Source: Limnochordaceae bacterium (GTDB taxonomy: Bacteria; Bacillota; Limnochordia; Limnochordales; Geochordaceae). Taken from it: DNA of 64,000 nucleotides. The position numbers and the translations under genes were made by a program. Of the stretch, positions 36,953-47,719 are shown piece by piece (positions within the stretch are counted from its first letter, which is position 1; each line of letters starts with the position of its first letter). The stretch spans positions 496,001 through 560,000 of the forward strand of contig JADBKR010000007.1 in NCBI GenBank assembly GCA_014896295.1. The letters are read 5' to 3'. The notes beneath the pieces were generated by a model. That model was not told the origin of the DNA. It made no database searches and was given only the letters and a program-made list of their open reading frames with translations.

Positions 36953-38197
36953 TCAGTGCCGGGTCGCCCACAGCTCGAGCAGCCGGAGTACGACGTCCAC
37001 CGCCTGTTCCATCCACTGCACGCATGCCCATTCGGTCCGGCTGTGGTAGTTCATGCCCCCCGTGAAGAGGTTGGGGGTCGGGAGACCCTGCTCGGTGAGG
37101 CGGGCGCCGTCCGTTCCTCCCCGGATGGGGCGCTCGATCACCTCGAGCCCCGCCCGCCGCACCGCCTCCCGGGCGAGTTCCATCACTTCCGGGCGCTCCT
37201 CGAGCTTGCGGGCCATGTTGGCGTAGCCGCCGGTGACCTCGAAACGGGCCCGGCTCCCCGGGTAGCGCAGCTCCAGGCCACGGCACGCCTCCTCCACGAG
37301 GGTGCGCAGGCGCCCGAGCCCCTCCAGGGTGAACTCCCGTAGCGCGATCTTGAGGGTCACCCTCTCCATGTTGCCCTCGATGGCATCGACGTGGATGAAC
37401 CCTTCCCGGCCCTCGGTGGTCTCCGGGAGCAAGGTGGCCGGTACCGACGTCACCAGCTCGGCCGCCAACCGGACGGCGTTGATGAGCTTGCCCCTGGCCG
37501 TCCCGGTGTGGCTGCTGCGCCCTTCGATGACCACGAGCCCGTTGGCGGCGTCGAAGTTCTCGCCGCTGATCTCGCCGGGCTCGCTCCCGTCGAGGGTGTA
37601 CGCCGCCGTGCAGCCCCACTTCGCGACGTCCAGGTAGCCGATGCCCCTGCCCGTCTCCTCGTCGGGCGTGAAGGCCACCCGCACCGTCGGGCGTGGCCGG
37701 CCGGGCTCTCGGATGAGGCGGCAGAGTACCTCCATCACCTCGGCCACTCCGGCCTTGTCGTCGGCGCCCAGGAGCGTGCTGCCGTCCGACGTGATCACGT
37801 CCTGCCCGATGCACCGGGCCAGGGCCGGGTGGTCGCGGGGGCTGAGGACGGGGCCGGAGGGCAAGGGGATGTCGCCGCCCGCGTACCGCCTGTGCACCAG
37901 CGGCCGGACGCCCCTGCCGGGCACCCCCGGAAAGGTGTCGTAATGCGCCAGAAGCCCGACGACAGGCGCGCCGGCGGGGCCGGGGAGCGTGGCGGTCACG
38001 ATGCCGTGCTCGCTCAAGCTCACGCCGGACAGGCCCAGTGCCTGAAGCTCGCCGAAGAGCAGGCGGGCCATCTCCCACTGTTCGGGGGTCGACGGCACGT
38101 CGGCCGCTCCTTCCGCCGACGGGCTGTCGACCTGGACGTAGCGGAGGAAGCGTTCGAGGAGTCCTTCCTGCAAGAGCTGGGAGCGTGTGCGCTGCAT
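36953..38197 (-). CDS. pepT: Peptidase T (tripeptide aminopeptidase)
   Basis: A 414-residue M20 zinc peptidase cleaving the N-terminal residue of tripeptides. Metal-site motifs in order: AHYDTFP (His85, Asp87), LLGADDKAGVAEVM (bridging Asp), AFTPDEETGRGI (Glu pair), LDGSEPGEI (Asp ligand), the dimerisation/lid domain with SSHTGTARGKLINA, RGGTDGARLTEQGLPTPNLFTGG and NYHSRTEW (final His). ATG 38197 (MQRTRSQLL) gives the family length; longer upstream reading is unsupported. It is divergent from the DUF1015 gene with a 125-bp gap. All catalytic residues appear intact. Confidence 0.95.
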   Translation of the reverse strand: MQRTRSQLLQEGLLERFLRYVQVDSPSAEGAADVPSTPEQWEMARLLFGELQALGLSGVSLSEHGIVTATLPGPAGAPVVGLLAHYDTFPGVPGRGVRPLVHRRYAGGDIPLPSGPVLSPRDHPALARCIGQDVITSDGSTLLGADDKAGVAEVMEVLCRLIREPGRPRPTVRVAFTPDEETGRGIGYLDVAKWGCTAAYTLDGSEPGEISGENFDAANGLVVIEGRSSHTGTARGKLINAVRLAAELVTSVPATLLPETTEGREGFIHVDAIEGNMERVTLKIALREFTLEGLGRLRTLVEEACRGLELRYPGSRARFEVTGGYANMARKLEERPEVMELAREAVRRAGLEVIERPIRGGTDGARLTEQGLPTPNLFTGGMNYHSRTEWACVQWMEQAVDVVLRLLELWATRH

Positions 38198-38322
38198 AGG
38201 TGGAGTCGCATCCTTCCCTCGGTGCCTACGGTCGATTCGTGAGGTTCGTCCACAAGGATACGCCGTCTGCTCGCCGAAACCCCTTCGTTCGGGACAGCTG
38301 GAAACGGAGGGGTGCGCCGAGG

Positions 38323-39750
38323 ATGCCGCGCCTGTTGGCTGCAGAAGGGATCTACTACAACCCGGGTCGCTTGGCCGGGCCCCCACCGATCGCCGACGCG
38401 GCCGAGTGGGCCGCCTACGCCACTCGGGACTCGTCGGCGCGCCCCGGTAAGCCGGGCCGCCCGCTCGGAGACGACGGCCTGGGGGCCCCGGAGCCGACGC
38501 CGGCCGCGGGAGCCGGCATGGGCCCGGCCGACCGGAGCTACCACGCTTCGCGCCTGTTCAGCGATTGGGCGGGCACGCTCGCCGGCGACTGGCTGCGGGA
38601 GCAGGTCCTGGTGCAGGATCGGGAGGCCTCGCTGTACCTGGTCCGGACCCGGGCCGCCGTGCCTTCCGCGCTTCGTCACGGGCCCTGGGTCCCGGCCGAA
38701 GCCTCCTTCGTCGGCGTGATGGCAGGGATCGCCGTGGGAGAGGGCGAGCCGCTGCGGCTCGCCGAGCAGGTCGATCCGGCTCTCGTCGCCCGCATGGTGC
38801 CGGTCATGAAGGCCTTTGCCTACGACGTGGCGCCGGTCTGGGCCGTTTACTCGGTCAACGGCGCGACCGACGGCGCCAGGAAGCTCCAGGCGCTCGTCGA
38901 GGAGGTCACGGCGTCTCCTGCGACGTTGCGCCTCGGCGGCGACGGCGCCGACAGCGTCCACGAGCTCTGGCGCCTGCAGCCCGACCAGTCGGCGGCCTTC
39001 GCCGGGCTCCTGGGCGATCGCCCTCTGGTGGTGGCGGGCGGAGCGGTCCAGGTGGCGGCCCTCTCCGCGTTGGCGCCCCAGCACGCCGGGCTGCCCCCGG
39101 GAGCGGGCCAGGGCGGGCCTTCCTCTGTCCTGGCCCTCCTGACGGCGGTCGACGGCGCGCCGGGGACGGGCCCGGTGCTGTTACCCGTGCACCGTCTCCT
39201 GCTGGCGGGCCGGGGGCTCTCCTACGACTTCGTCGCACAGCGTCTGGCGGCTTACTTCCGGCTGCTCGAGCCCAGCGCACCGGCCACGGGGCCGGTGCTG
39301 GAGCGACTCGACGCGGCCCTGGAGGAGCTGGCCGGCGTCCGGGGCGAGTTCAACGGCTTCCTGCTGTACGGGGGCCAGGGACGCCTTCACATCGTGCGTT
39401 CCAAAGGGCGCATGCTGATGGAGAACTGGACCCACCCCATGGGCGGGCCGGCCTGGCGTTCCATGGACGTCAACATCCTGCACGCCCTGGCGTTGGAGCG
39501 TGCCCTTGGCATCCCGCCCGAGACGAGCCGGCTGCACCGGGAGCCGGTGGCCGTGGAGCCGTCGGCGGAGCGGGCCGTCGAGCGCGTGGACTCGGGCGAG
39601 GCCGTGGTCGCCTTCCTGGTGCCGCCGCCGGGCCCCGACCAGGTCCTGCAGGCGGCGCTGCACAACAACCCGCTGCCCGCCGACGCCCTGCGCCCGTGGC
39701 CTCCCGTGCCGGCCGGCTTGCTCATCCGCAGGCGCCGCACCGGCGCATGA
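38323..39750 (+). CDS. Divergent DUF1015-family protein
   Basis: A 475-residue protein that follows DUF1015 in order but has lost its signature motifs. Matching blocks: YYNPGRL start, SYHASRLFSDWAGTLAG...ASLYLVRTR, LPVHRLLLAGRGLSYDFVAQRLAAYF, WRSMDVNILHALALERALGI and GEAVVAFLVPPPGPDQVLQAA...PVPAGLLIRR. The canonical ADGHHR is replaced by VAGGAVQVAA, and the final MPxKSTxFxPK by LPADALRPWPP. DUF1015 proteins lie near serine/phosphoglycerate metabolism genes in many genomes, without an agreed function. ATG 38323 follows GGAGGGG by 11 bases. It ends seven bases from convergent nadE. Confidence 0.62.
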   Translation: MPRLLAAEGIYYNPGRLAGPPPIADAAEWAAYATRDSSARPGKPGRPLGDDGLGAPEPTPAAGAGMGPADRSYHASRLFSDWAGTLAGDWLREQVLVQDREASLYLVRTRAAVPSALRHGPWVPAEASFVGVMAGIAVGEGEPLRLAEQVDPALVARMVPVMKAFAYDVAPVWAVYSVNGATDGARKLQALVEEVTASPATLRLGGDGADSVHELWRLQPDQSAAFAGLLGDRPLVVAGGAVQVAALSALAPQHAGLPPGAGQGGPSSVLALLTAVDGAPGTGPVLLPVHRLLLAGRGLSYDFVAQRLAAYFRLLEPSAPATGPVLERLDAALEELAGVRGEFNGFLLYGGQGRLHIVRSKGRMLMENWTHPMGGPAWRSMDVNILHALALERALGIPPETSRLHREPVAVEPSAERAVERVDSGEAVVAFLVPPPGPDQVLQAALHNNPLPADALRPWPPVPAGLLIRRRRTGA

Positions 39751-39757
39751 CCCGGCC

Positions 39758-41605
39758 TCAATCCCCGGAGGACGGGCGGGCCAGCCGCTCCACGTAGCGG
39801 TTGGTGATGGGAAAGCGCCAGTCCCTGCCGAAGGCGCGCCGGGTGACCTTGACGCCGGGAGGGGCCTGGCGCCGCTTGTATTCGCTGCGGGCGATCATGG
39901 CGGCCACCCGCTCCACCGTCGCGGCGTCGAAGCCCATGGCCACCAGCCCCGGGGCGTCCCGGTCCTCCTCCACGTAGGCCGCCATCATCGGGTCGAGCAC
40001 CTCGTACGGGGGCAGCGTGTCGGTGTCCTTCTGCCCCGGTCGCAGTTCGGCGGAAGGGGCCTTGGTCAGCACCGAGTCGGGGATCACCGGTCCCCCTCGC
40101 CACGTGTTGCGCCAGCGCGCCAGGCGGTAGACCCAGGTCTTGGGCACGTCCTTGATGACCGCAAAGCCGCCCGTCGTATCCGCCCCGTAGAGCGTCAGGT
40201 AACCGACCGCCAGCTCGCTCTTGTTGCCCGCCGTGAGCACCAGCCAGCCGAACTTGTTGGAGAGCGCCATGATGAGCGTGCCGCGGATGCGGGCCTGGAG
40301 GTTCTCTTCGGTGACGTCGAACGGCCGGTCGCCGAACAAGGGACGGAGGGTGTCGAGGTAGGCTCGCATGACCGGCTCGATGGGGATGACCTCGAAGCGG
40401 ATGCCGAGCCTGCGCGCCACCTCCCGGGCATCCTCGACGCTCTGCTCGCTGGAGAAGCGAGAGGGCATGGTCACCCCCACGACCCGCTCCGGCCCCAGCG
40501 CATCGGCCGCCAGGGTGGCCACCAGCGACGAGTCGATACCCCCTGACATGGCCACGGCCACGGTCTCGAAGCCGTTCTTGGTCACGTAGTCGCGTACACC
40601 CAGGCAAAGGGCCGCGTGCACCTCGGCCTCCGGCCCGAGGAAGGGCACGGCCTCCCGGATCACCGGCCGGACCTGTGCCTGATCGGCCGGGCCCTCGACG
40701 GCTCCCCTGTCGGGAGGCGAAGAGGCGGCCGGCAAGGGAAGGCGCGCCTCGTCGGTCGGAGGGGGTGCCTCGGCCTGGCTCAGGCGCAGGCGTTGCTGGC
40801 GCCGCCGGGGATCGTGGAGCCGGCGGTGGAAGACCGCCTGCGGATCGACGTCGGCCACCAGCAGGGCCTCCTGGAAAGAGGGTGCCCGGGCGACCACCAC
40901 CCCATCCTCGTCGATGACGCAGCTCGTGCCGTCGAAGACCAGCTCGTCCTGGCCTCCCACCAGGTTGACGTAAGCCAGCACGACGCGGTAGTCGAGGGCC
41001 CTCGTGGCCAGCATGCGCTCCCGATCCTGGATCTTGCCCATCTGGTACGGGGAGCTCGAGATGTTGACGATGACCTCCGCGCCGCCCAGCAGGCTCTGCA
41101 GCCGCATGGGCCCGTCGGGATACCAGATGTCCTCGCAGATGTTGACGCCCACGCGGTAAGGTCCCACGTGGACGACCAGCGGCCGCTCGCCGCTCTCGAA
41201 ATAGCGGAACTCGTCGAAGACCCCGTAGTTGGGCAGCAGGTTCTTGCGGGCCACGGCCGCCACCTCGCCGCCGTGGATCACCGCCGCGGCGTTGTAGATG
41301 TCGCTTTCGCTGTCGACGAACCCCACGATGGCCACGAGCGGCGGGAGGCGGCGGGCCAGGTGCTGGAGCACCCGGCGGTTCTCCCGGATGAAGCTCGGCC
41401 GCAACAGCAGGTCTTCCGGCGGGTAACCGGTCAGGCAGAGCTCCGGGAAGGCCACCAGCTGCGCTCCTTGCCGGTACGCCTGTTCGGCGACCTGCTCGAT
41501 GAGCCGCGCGTTGGCCTTCAGGTCGCCGACGGTCACGTCGATCTGGCCGAGCGCGATGCGCAAGGGGGCGCTCGCCTCCTGCCCCAACTGCCTCTCAATC
41601 GCCAT
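39758..41605 (-). CDS. nadE: Glutamine-dependent NAD+ synthetase
   Basis: A 615-residue two-domain enzyme amidating deamido-NAD+ with ATP and glutamine. The N-terminal nitrilase-type glutaminase has Glu in AFPELCLTGY, Lys in ARKNLLPNYGVFDE and Cys in GVNICEDIWYPDG. A Pro/Ala linker (about 285-325) joins the synthetase domain with the P-loop SGGIDSSLVATLAADALG, MPSRFSSEQSVEDA, TAGNKSELAVGY and KDVPKTWVYRL. The start ATG 41605 has AAGGAGG 11 bases upstream and overlaps the aldolase stop by 11 bp, so the two are coupled. All key residues appear present. Confidence 0.95.
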   Translation of the reverse strand: MAIERQLGQEASAPLRIALGQIDVTVGDLKANARLIEQVAEQAYRQGAQLVAFPELCLTGYPPEDLLLRPSFIRENRRVLQHLARRLPPLVAIVGFVDSESDIYNAAAVIHGGEVAAVARKNLLPNYGVFDEFRYFESGERPLVVHVGPYRVGVNICEDIWYPDGPMRLQSLLGGAEVIVNISSSPYQMGKIQDRERMLATRALDYRVVLAYVNLVGGQDELVFDGTSCVIDEDGVVVARAPSFQEALLVADVDPQAVFHRRLHDPRRRQQRLRLSQAEAPPPTDEARLPLPAASSPPDRGAVEGPADQAQVRPVIREAVPFLGPEAEVHAALCLGVRDYVTKNGFETVAVAMSGGIDSSLVATLAADALGPERVVGVTMPSRFSSEQSVEDAREVARRLGIRFEVIPIEPVMRAYLDTLRPLFGDRPFDVTEENLQARIRGTLIMALSNKFGWLVLTAGNKSELAVGYLTLYGADTTGGFAVIKDVPKTWVYRLARWRNTWRGGPVIPDSVLTKAPSAELRPGQKDTDTLPPYEVLDPMMAAYVEEDRDAPGLVAMGFDAATVERVAAMIARSEYKRRQAPPGVKVTRRAFGRDWRFPITNRYVERLARPSSGD

Positions 41606-42380
41606 CGCGCGAAGGGCCTCCTTCGTACCGCCCGGCCCCGCCCGGCTCTCCGTGGGCGCTCGCCCGGCGATAGGTCGGCCCGGGAGGGACCGGCCTCTCC
41701 GTCCCCGTGGGAGCGTGCTGGCGTGCTCCCTTGGGGCGCTGGCCGTAGTTCATCAGGTAGCCGTGACGGATCCGGAGCACCTCGTCGGGCGAGAGCTGCA
41801 GGACCGGGCCGGCCACGCGAGCGGCCCAGTAGACCCGGGCCGTGGATTCCAGCACCCATGCCACGTGGAGGGCCTCCAGAAGGTCCTCGCCCACGGCGAT
41901 GGCCCCGTGGTTCTTGAGGATGGCTGCCTGGCGGCCCTCCAGGGCCATCACGGTGTAGACCCCCAGCTGCTCCGACCCGGTGGTGGCGTACTCGGCGAGC
42001 CGCACCTCGCCACCCAGCACGCCCGCCGCCTCGCCCAGCACCGGAGGCAAAGACCAGCCGAGCACCGAGAGCACGGTCGCGTACGTGGAATGCGTATGGA
42101 CGATGGCGCCGACCTCCGGGTAGGCCCGGTAGATGGCCAGGTGGGTCGGCAGCTCCGTCGACGGCCGGCGCCGCCCCTCCACCGGACGTCCTTCCTCGTC
42201 GACCACCGGCACGTCCTCGGCGTCGATCCGGTCGTACTCCATGCCGGAAGGCGAGATGGCCACCAACCCCGTCTCCTTGTCCCGGGCGCTCACGTTGCCC
42301 GACGTGCCCACGACCAGCCCCGTCTGCAACAGCCGGCGTCCTACCCCCACCACTTCAGCGCGGAGCCGTGCCAGAATCAC
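41595..42380 (-). CDS. Class II aldolase/adducin-family protein
   Basis: A 261-residue zinc-dependent aldolase or epimerase of the L-fuculose-phosphate aldolase / ribulose-phosphate epimerase family. GTSGNVSAR is the phosphate-binding start, STELPTHLAIYRAYP carries the catalytic Glu, VHTHSTYAT gives two zinc histidines and ILKNHGAIAVG the third. YGQRPKGARQHAP begins a long polar tail of about 45 residues that is not part of the fold. It starts at GTG 42380 and is followed by nadE with an 11-bp overlap. The substrate is unknown; methylthioribulose-phosphate dehydratase and fuculose aldolase are the nearest functional guesses. Confidence 0.85.
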   Translation of the reverse strand: MILARLRAEVVGVGRRLLQTGLVVGTSGNVSARDKETGLVAISPSGMEYDRIDAEDVPVVDEEGRPVEGRRRPSTELPTHLAIYRAYPEVGAIVHTHSTYATVLSVLGWSLPPVLGEAAGVLGGEVRLAEYATTGSEQLGVYTVMALEGRQAAILKNHGAIAVGEDLLEALHVAWVLESTARVYWAARVAGPVLQLSPDEVLRIRHGYLMNYGQRPKGARQHAPTGTERPVPPGPTYRRASAHGEPGGAGRYEGGPSRDGD

Positions 42381-42488
42381 CGGTACCGACCCCTCCCCTG
42401 CCCGGATGGCTCAACGAGCCCGCGTCTCTTCCCGTAGATGGTGCTTCCTCCACGAAACGCCCGATTCCTACGCCGGCCGAGCCGGGCC

Positions 42489-42518
42489 TTGACAGAAAAC
42501 GGGCCATCCTCTCAGAAT
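42489..42518 (+). promoter_or_regulatory. Promoter of the metG T-box leader
   Basis: -35 TTGACA (42489-42494), 18-bp spacer, -10 CAGAAT (42513-42518). A second -10-like TATAGT lies near 42533 but without a matching -35. Either would start transcription just before the T-box stem I. Confidence 0.6.
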
Positions 42519-42524
42519 AGGGTC

Positions 42525-44883
<2,359 letters not shown>

Positions 44884-44891
44884 GGCCGGTC

Positions 44892-45716
44892 GTGGACCTG
44901 GTCGATACGCACCTGCACCTGGACGATGCCCGCTTCGAGGCCGATCGGGGCGCGGTGCTCGAGCGGGCCTACCAGGCGGGCGTCCGGGACGTGATTACGT
45001 GCGGCTCCGACCTGGCCTCCTCCGAGGCCAACCTCGCGCTGGCCCGCCGCTTTTCTGAAAGGGGCGAGGAGCCGCCGGATCCGGCCCCGGCCTGCTCATC
45101 CCCGGCGAGAGTGTGGGTGGCCGTAGGCATCCACCCCCACGAGGCGGGCCGGGTGGCGGATCTCGAGGAGGCCGCCCGCCGTATCGAGACGCTCGCGGCG
45201 GCCCCGCAGGTGGTCGCCATCGGGGAGATAGGGCTCGACTACCACTACCGCTTCGCGCCGCCCGGCGTGCAACAGGCGGTCTTCGAGCGACAGCTGGCCC
45301 TGGCGCAGGCTCTCGGGAAACCGGCGATCATCCACGCCCGGGAGGCGGAGCGGCAGGTCCTCGACACCCTGGCTCGCTACCCGGGCGTTCGTGGCGTCCT
45401 TCACGCCTTCGCCGGCACCGCCGAGCAGGCGAGGGAGGCCCTCGACCTGGGCTGGTACCTGGGCATCGGAGGGATGCTGACGTTCCCGAGCGCCCGGCAG
45501 GTGAGGGAGGTCGCTTCCTCCGTGCCGATCGAGCGCGTGCTGCTCGAGACGGATGCACCCTACCTGGCGCCGGTGCCGCACCGGGGCAAGCGCAACGAGC
45601 CCGCGTACGTCCCCGTCATCGCCCGGGCACTGGCGGAGCTCCGGGGCCTCGAGGCACAGGCCGTAGCGGCCTCGACCACGGCGGCAGCGGCGGCCCTGTT
45701 CGGCATCCCCCGGTGA
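44892..45716 (+). CDS. tatD: TatD-family metal-dependent deoxyribonuclease
   Basis: A 274-residue TIM-barrel hydrolase. DTHLHLD gives the first two metal histidines, VAVGIHPHEAG and AIGEIGLDYHYR supply the Glu and further ligands, IHAREAE and VLHAFAGT give two more His, and LLETDAPYLAPVPHRGKRNEP is the catalytic Asp and signature. It starts at GTG 44892, eight bases after metG stops, the same gene pair as in Bacillus (metG-tatD). TatD enzymes are 3'-5' exonucleases linked to DNA repair and turnover. The segment GEEPPDPAPACSSPA (about 55-70) is a small insertion compared with most homologues. Confidence 0.93.
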   Translation: MDLVDTHLHLDDARFEADRGAVLERAYQAGVRDVITCGSDLASSEANLALARRFSERGEEPPDPAPACSSPARVWVAVGIHPHEAGRVADLEEAARRIETLAAAPQVVAIGEIGLDYHYRFAPPGVQQAVFERQLALAQALGKPAIIHAREAERQVLDTLARYPGVRGVLHAFAGTAEQAREALDLGWYLGIGGMLTFPSARQVREVASSVPIERVLLETDAPYLAPVPHRGKRNEPAYVPVIARALAELRGLEAQAVAASTTAAAAALFGIPR

Positions 45717-45722
45717 GCAGCC

Positions 45723-46328
45723 TCACGGGGCCGTGGATGCCGGGCGCGCACCGCCGGCGGCCGGAGCAGCCAGGCCGTCGGGGCCGAGAGGCAGCGTCAC
45801 CTGCTTGCGGGCGGCGGCCGCCCGTTCCCGGGCTTCCCGGATGAGCTGCCACGCCTCCGGCTCCCTGCGCCAGCCGTGGATGACGCAGGTTTTGCCTTCC
45901 AGCTCCTTGTACACCCGGAAGAAGTGCTCGACTTCCCGCAGGAAGTGAGGCGGGACCTGGTCGAAGGCCCGCACTTGCTCGAGGCGCGGGTCGACGCTGA
46001 CCACGGCCAGGATCTTGGTGTCAGGCCCCTTGTCGTCGTGCATGTCCAGGGCACCCAGCACCCGCACCGGCACGGCGCACCCCGGGAACGTCGAAATCGT
46101 GGACATCACCAGCACGTCCAGGGGATCGCCGTCCTCGGCCAGCGTATCCGGGACGAACCCGTACTCCCCCGGGTAGTAGACCGGAGAGTAGAGCACCCGG
46201 TTGAGCACCATGCGACCCAGCTTGGGGTCGTACTCGTACTTGTTCTGGCAGCCCTTGGGTACCTCGATGACCACCAGGAGCGCCTGCTCGCCGGCCCCGG
46301 GCTGCGGCCCTGGTTGCGAAGCCGTCAT
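45723..46328 (-). CDS. ppa: Inorganic pyrophosphatase (class I)
   Basis: A 201-residue cytoplasmic soluble pyrophosphatase. IEVPKGCQNKYEYDPKLG, YPGEYGFVPDT, the metal-binding DGDPLDVLV (Asp66, Asp68, Asp71) and DDKGPDTKILAV are the family signatures; HFFRVYKELEGK ends the fold. About 30 extra Ala/Pro/Gly residues form the C-terminal tail, and the first 14 residues are also low-complexity. Start ATG 46328, 34 bp after the SufT-like gene on the same strand. It ends six bases from convergent tatD. Confidence 0.94.
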   Translation of the reverse strand: MTASQPGPQPGAGEQALLVVIEVPKGCQNKYEYDPKLGRMVLNRVLYSPVYYPGEYGFVPDTLAEDGDPLDVLVMSTISTFPGCAVPVRVLGALDMHDDKGPDTKILAVVSVDPRLEQVRAFDQVPPHFLREVEHFFRVYKELEGKTCVIHGWRREPEAWQLIREARERAAAARKQVTLPLGPDGLAAPAAGGARPASTAP

Positions 46329-46362
46329 CCCGCACCCCGCTTCCCTGCAAGAGCCCGCCGTC

Positions 46363-46671
46363 TCACCAAAAGCCCAGGAGGGCTCTTGCCTCTTCGCTCA
46401 TCTTGTCCGGCGTCCACGGCGGATCCCAGACGAGCTCCACCTCGACGCTCTCCACACCCGGGATCTGGCGGACCGCCTGGTTGACCATCTCGTTGACCAT
46501 GAACGACAGCGGGCATCCGATGGCCGTCAGGGTCATGCGGATGTGCACCTTGCCGTCCTGGACGTCGATGCCGTAGACGAGCCCGAGGTCGACGATGTTG
46601 AGGCCCAGCTCGGGGTCGACGACCTGGCGCAGGGCCTCCCGCACGACCTCTTCGGTGACCGGCTCTGCCAA
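46363..46671 (-). CDS. MIP18/SufT-like (DUF59) metal-sulfur cluster assembly protein
   Basis: A 102-residue protein of the MIP18 family. VREALRQVVDPELGLNIVDLGLVYGIDV is the diagnostic DPE..NIVDLGLVY start; TAIGCPLS carries the conserved Cys53; VELVWDPPWTPDKMSEEARALLG is the usual C-terminal WDPPW-P--MS-EAR. SufT/PaaD-type proteins help mature Fe-S enzymes. TTG 46669-46671 is the start, with GAGGGGCG upstream. The next gene on the strand is ppa. No suf or isc genes are in the window, so this is a stand-alone accessory factor. Confidence 0.92.
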   Translation of the reverse strand: MAEPVTEEVVREALRQVVDPELGLNIVDLGLVYGIDVQDGKVHIRMTLTAIGCPLSFMVNEMVNQAVRQIPGVESVEVELVWDPPWTPDKMSEEARALLGFW

Positions 46672-46790
46672 CGCCCCTCACCACCCGTCCGAAAGCCGCG
46701 ATGCCCGTCCTTTTGTGCAAGGGTGCTGCGTTATTATATCTCGCCCGGTATCTCCCGACGGCGCCAGATGGGTCCAGGGAAGGTGATGGC

Positions 46791-47240
46791 GTGGGCGAGT
46801 CGTTGCTCTTGTTGACGCTGGCCGCGGCCGGGCTTCTCGGGGGTAACGACGCGGTGGGGATCGCCGCCCTCGTCGCGCTCGGCGTGCGGGCCGTGGGCTC
46901 CGCCCCCCTGCTGGAAGGTACGGCCCACCACAGCCTGCACCTCGGGATCCTCTTCCTGGTACTCAGCCTCCTGCTCAACGCGCTCAGCACGGGCCAGCAA
47001 GCCCTGACGCTCTTCTCCCGGATGGTGGGCACGCCGGCAGGGCTTCTCAGCCTCGTCGTCGGCTTCTACTCCACCCGCATGGCCGCCGACGGGATCACGC
47101 TCATGCAGCGCCAGCCCGAAGCCCTCCTGGGGCTCGTGATGGGATCCCTGATCGGGGTCTGGGTGCTCGGCGGGGTGCCGGTAGGACCGCTCGTGGCCGC
47201 GGGGATCGTGCAGCTTCTGCTGCGCGTGTGGCCACGGTGA
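46791..47240 (+). CDS. DUF441 membrane protein (YtwI-like)
   Basis: A 149-residue protein of about four to five hydrophobic helices, the length of the DUF441 family. LLLLTLAAAGLLGGNDAVGIAALVALGVRAVG, LEGTAHHSLHLGILFLVLSLLL and GVWVLGGVPVGPLVAAGIVQLLL follow the family order, including the glycine-rich P-x-G-P-L-VAAGI end. The function is unknown. GTG 46791 follows an AGGGAAGGTGA ribosome-binding site, and the upstream codons are not membrane-protein-like, so the shorter start was preferred. It is followed by abrB on the same strand. Confidence 0.8.
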   Translation: MGESLLLLTLAAAGLLGGNDAVGIAALVALGVRAVGSAPLLEGTAHHSLHLGILFLVLSLLLNALSTGQQALTLFSRMVGTPAGLLSLVVGFYSTRMAADGITLMQRQPEALLGLVMGSLIGVWVLGGVPVGPLVAAGIVQLLLRVWPR

Positions 47241-47309
47241 ACGAACGCGTTCGGCCGGTCCGGAGAAGGGCCGCACGGTTTCGATTGCTCGCCGGCGTTG
47301 GACTTGCTG

Positions 47310-47338
47310 TTGACGGTCGCGAGACTCTTCCATATAAT
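47310..47338 (+). promoter_or_regulatory. Promoter of abrB
   Basis: -35 TTGACG (47310-47315), 17-bp spacer, consensus -10 TATAAT (47333-47338), about 50 bp before the abrB ATG. It is the closest match to the sigma-A consensus in the window. Confidence 0.85.
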
Positions 47339-47386
47339 GCAACCGGGCTGGAAGAGATAGGAATCCGCGGAAGGGGGCGACAGGCG

Positions 47387-47632
47387 ATGAAATCGACCGG
47401 TATCGTGCGCAAGGTCGACGAGCTGGGGCGCGTGGTCATCCCCATCGAATTGCGCCGCACGCTACAGATCAACGAGAAGGATGCCCTCGAGATCTACGTC
47501 GACGGCGAAAAGATCATTCTCAAGAAGTACGAGCCGGCGTGCATCTTCTGTGGCAACGCCGATGATCTGCGGCGGTTCCACGAGAAAAACATCTGTTCCG
47601 CCTGCTTGAGCGAACTGCGCAAGGTCTCCTGA
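47387..47632 (+). CDS. abrB: AbrB-family transition-state regulator with C-terminal Cys4 motif
   Basis: An 81-residue DNA-binding protein. Residues 1-48 are nearly identical to the AbrB swapped-hairpin domain (STGIVRKVDELGRVVIPIEL, then EKDALEIYVDGEKIILKKY). The C-terminal part differs from B. subtilis AbrB and carries CIFC (52-55) and CSAC (70-73), a likely small zinc ribbon as in clostridial AbrB proteins. In Bacillus AbrB represses post-exponential genes. ATG 47387 has GGAAGGGGG upstream and a consensus promoter. In B. subtilis abrB lies between rsmI and metG; here rsmI and metG lie on either side at some distance. Confidence 0.94.
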   Translation: MKSTGIVRKVDELGRVVIPIELRRTLQINEKDALEIYVDGEKIILKKYEPACIFCGNADDLRRFHEKNICSACLSELRKVS

Positions 47633-47661
47633 GGACGGCCAGCACCGACCCGATTGCCCCG

Positions 47662-47714
47662 GATGCCGGGAGCGACGCCCCCGCAAAGCGCGGGCGGCCT
47701 CCGCTCCCGGCATC
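47662..47714. terminator. Hairpin between convergent abrB and gltB
   Basis: A 12-bp perfect stem (47662-47673 with 47703-47714) with a 29-base loop that itself holds a CCCGC/GCGGG pair. No T run. It ends five bases from the gltB stop. Confidence 0.55.
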
Positions 47715-47719
47715 GCGTC

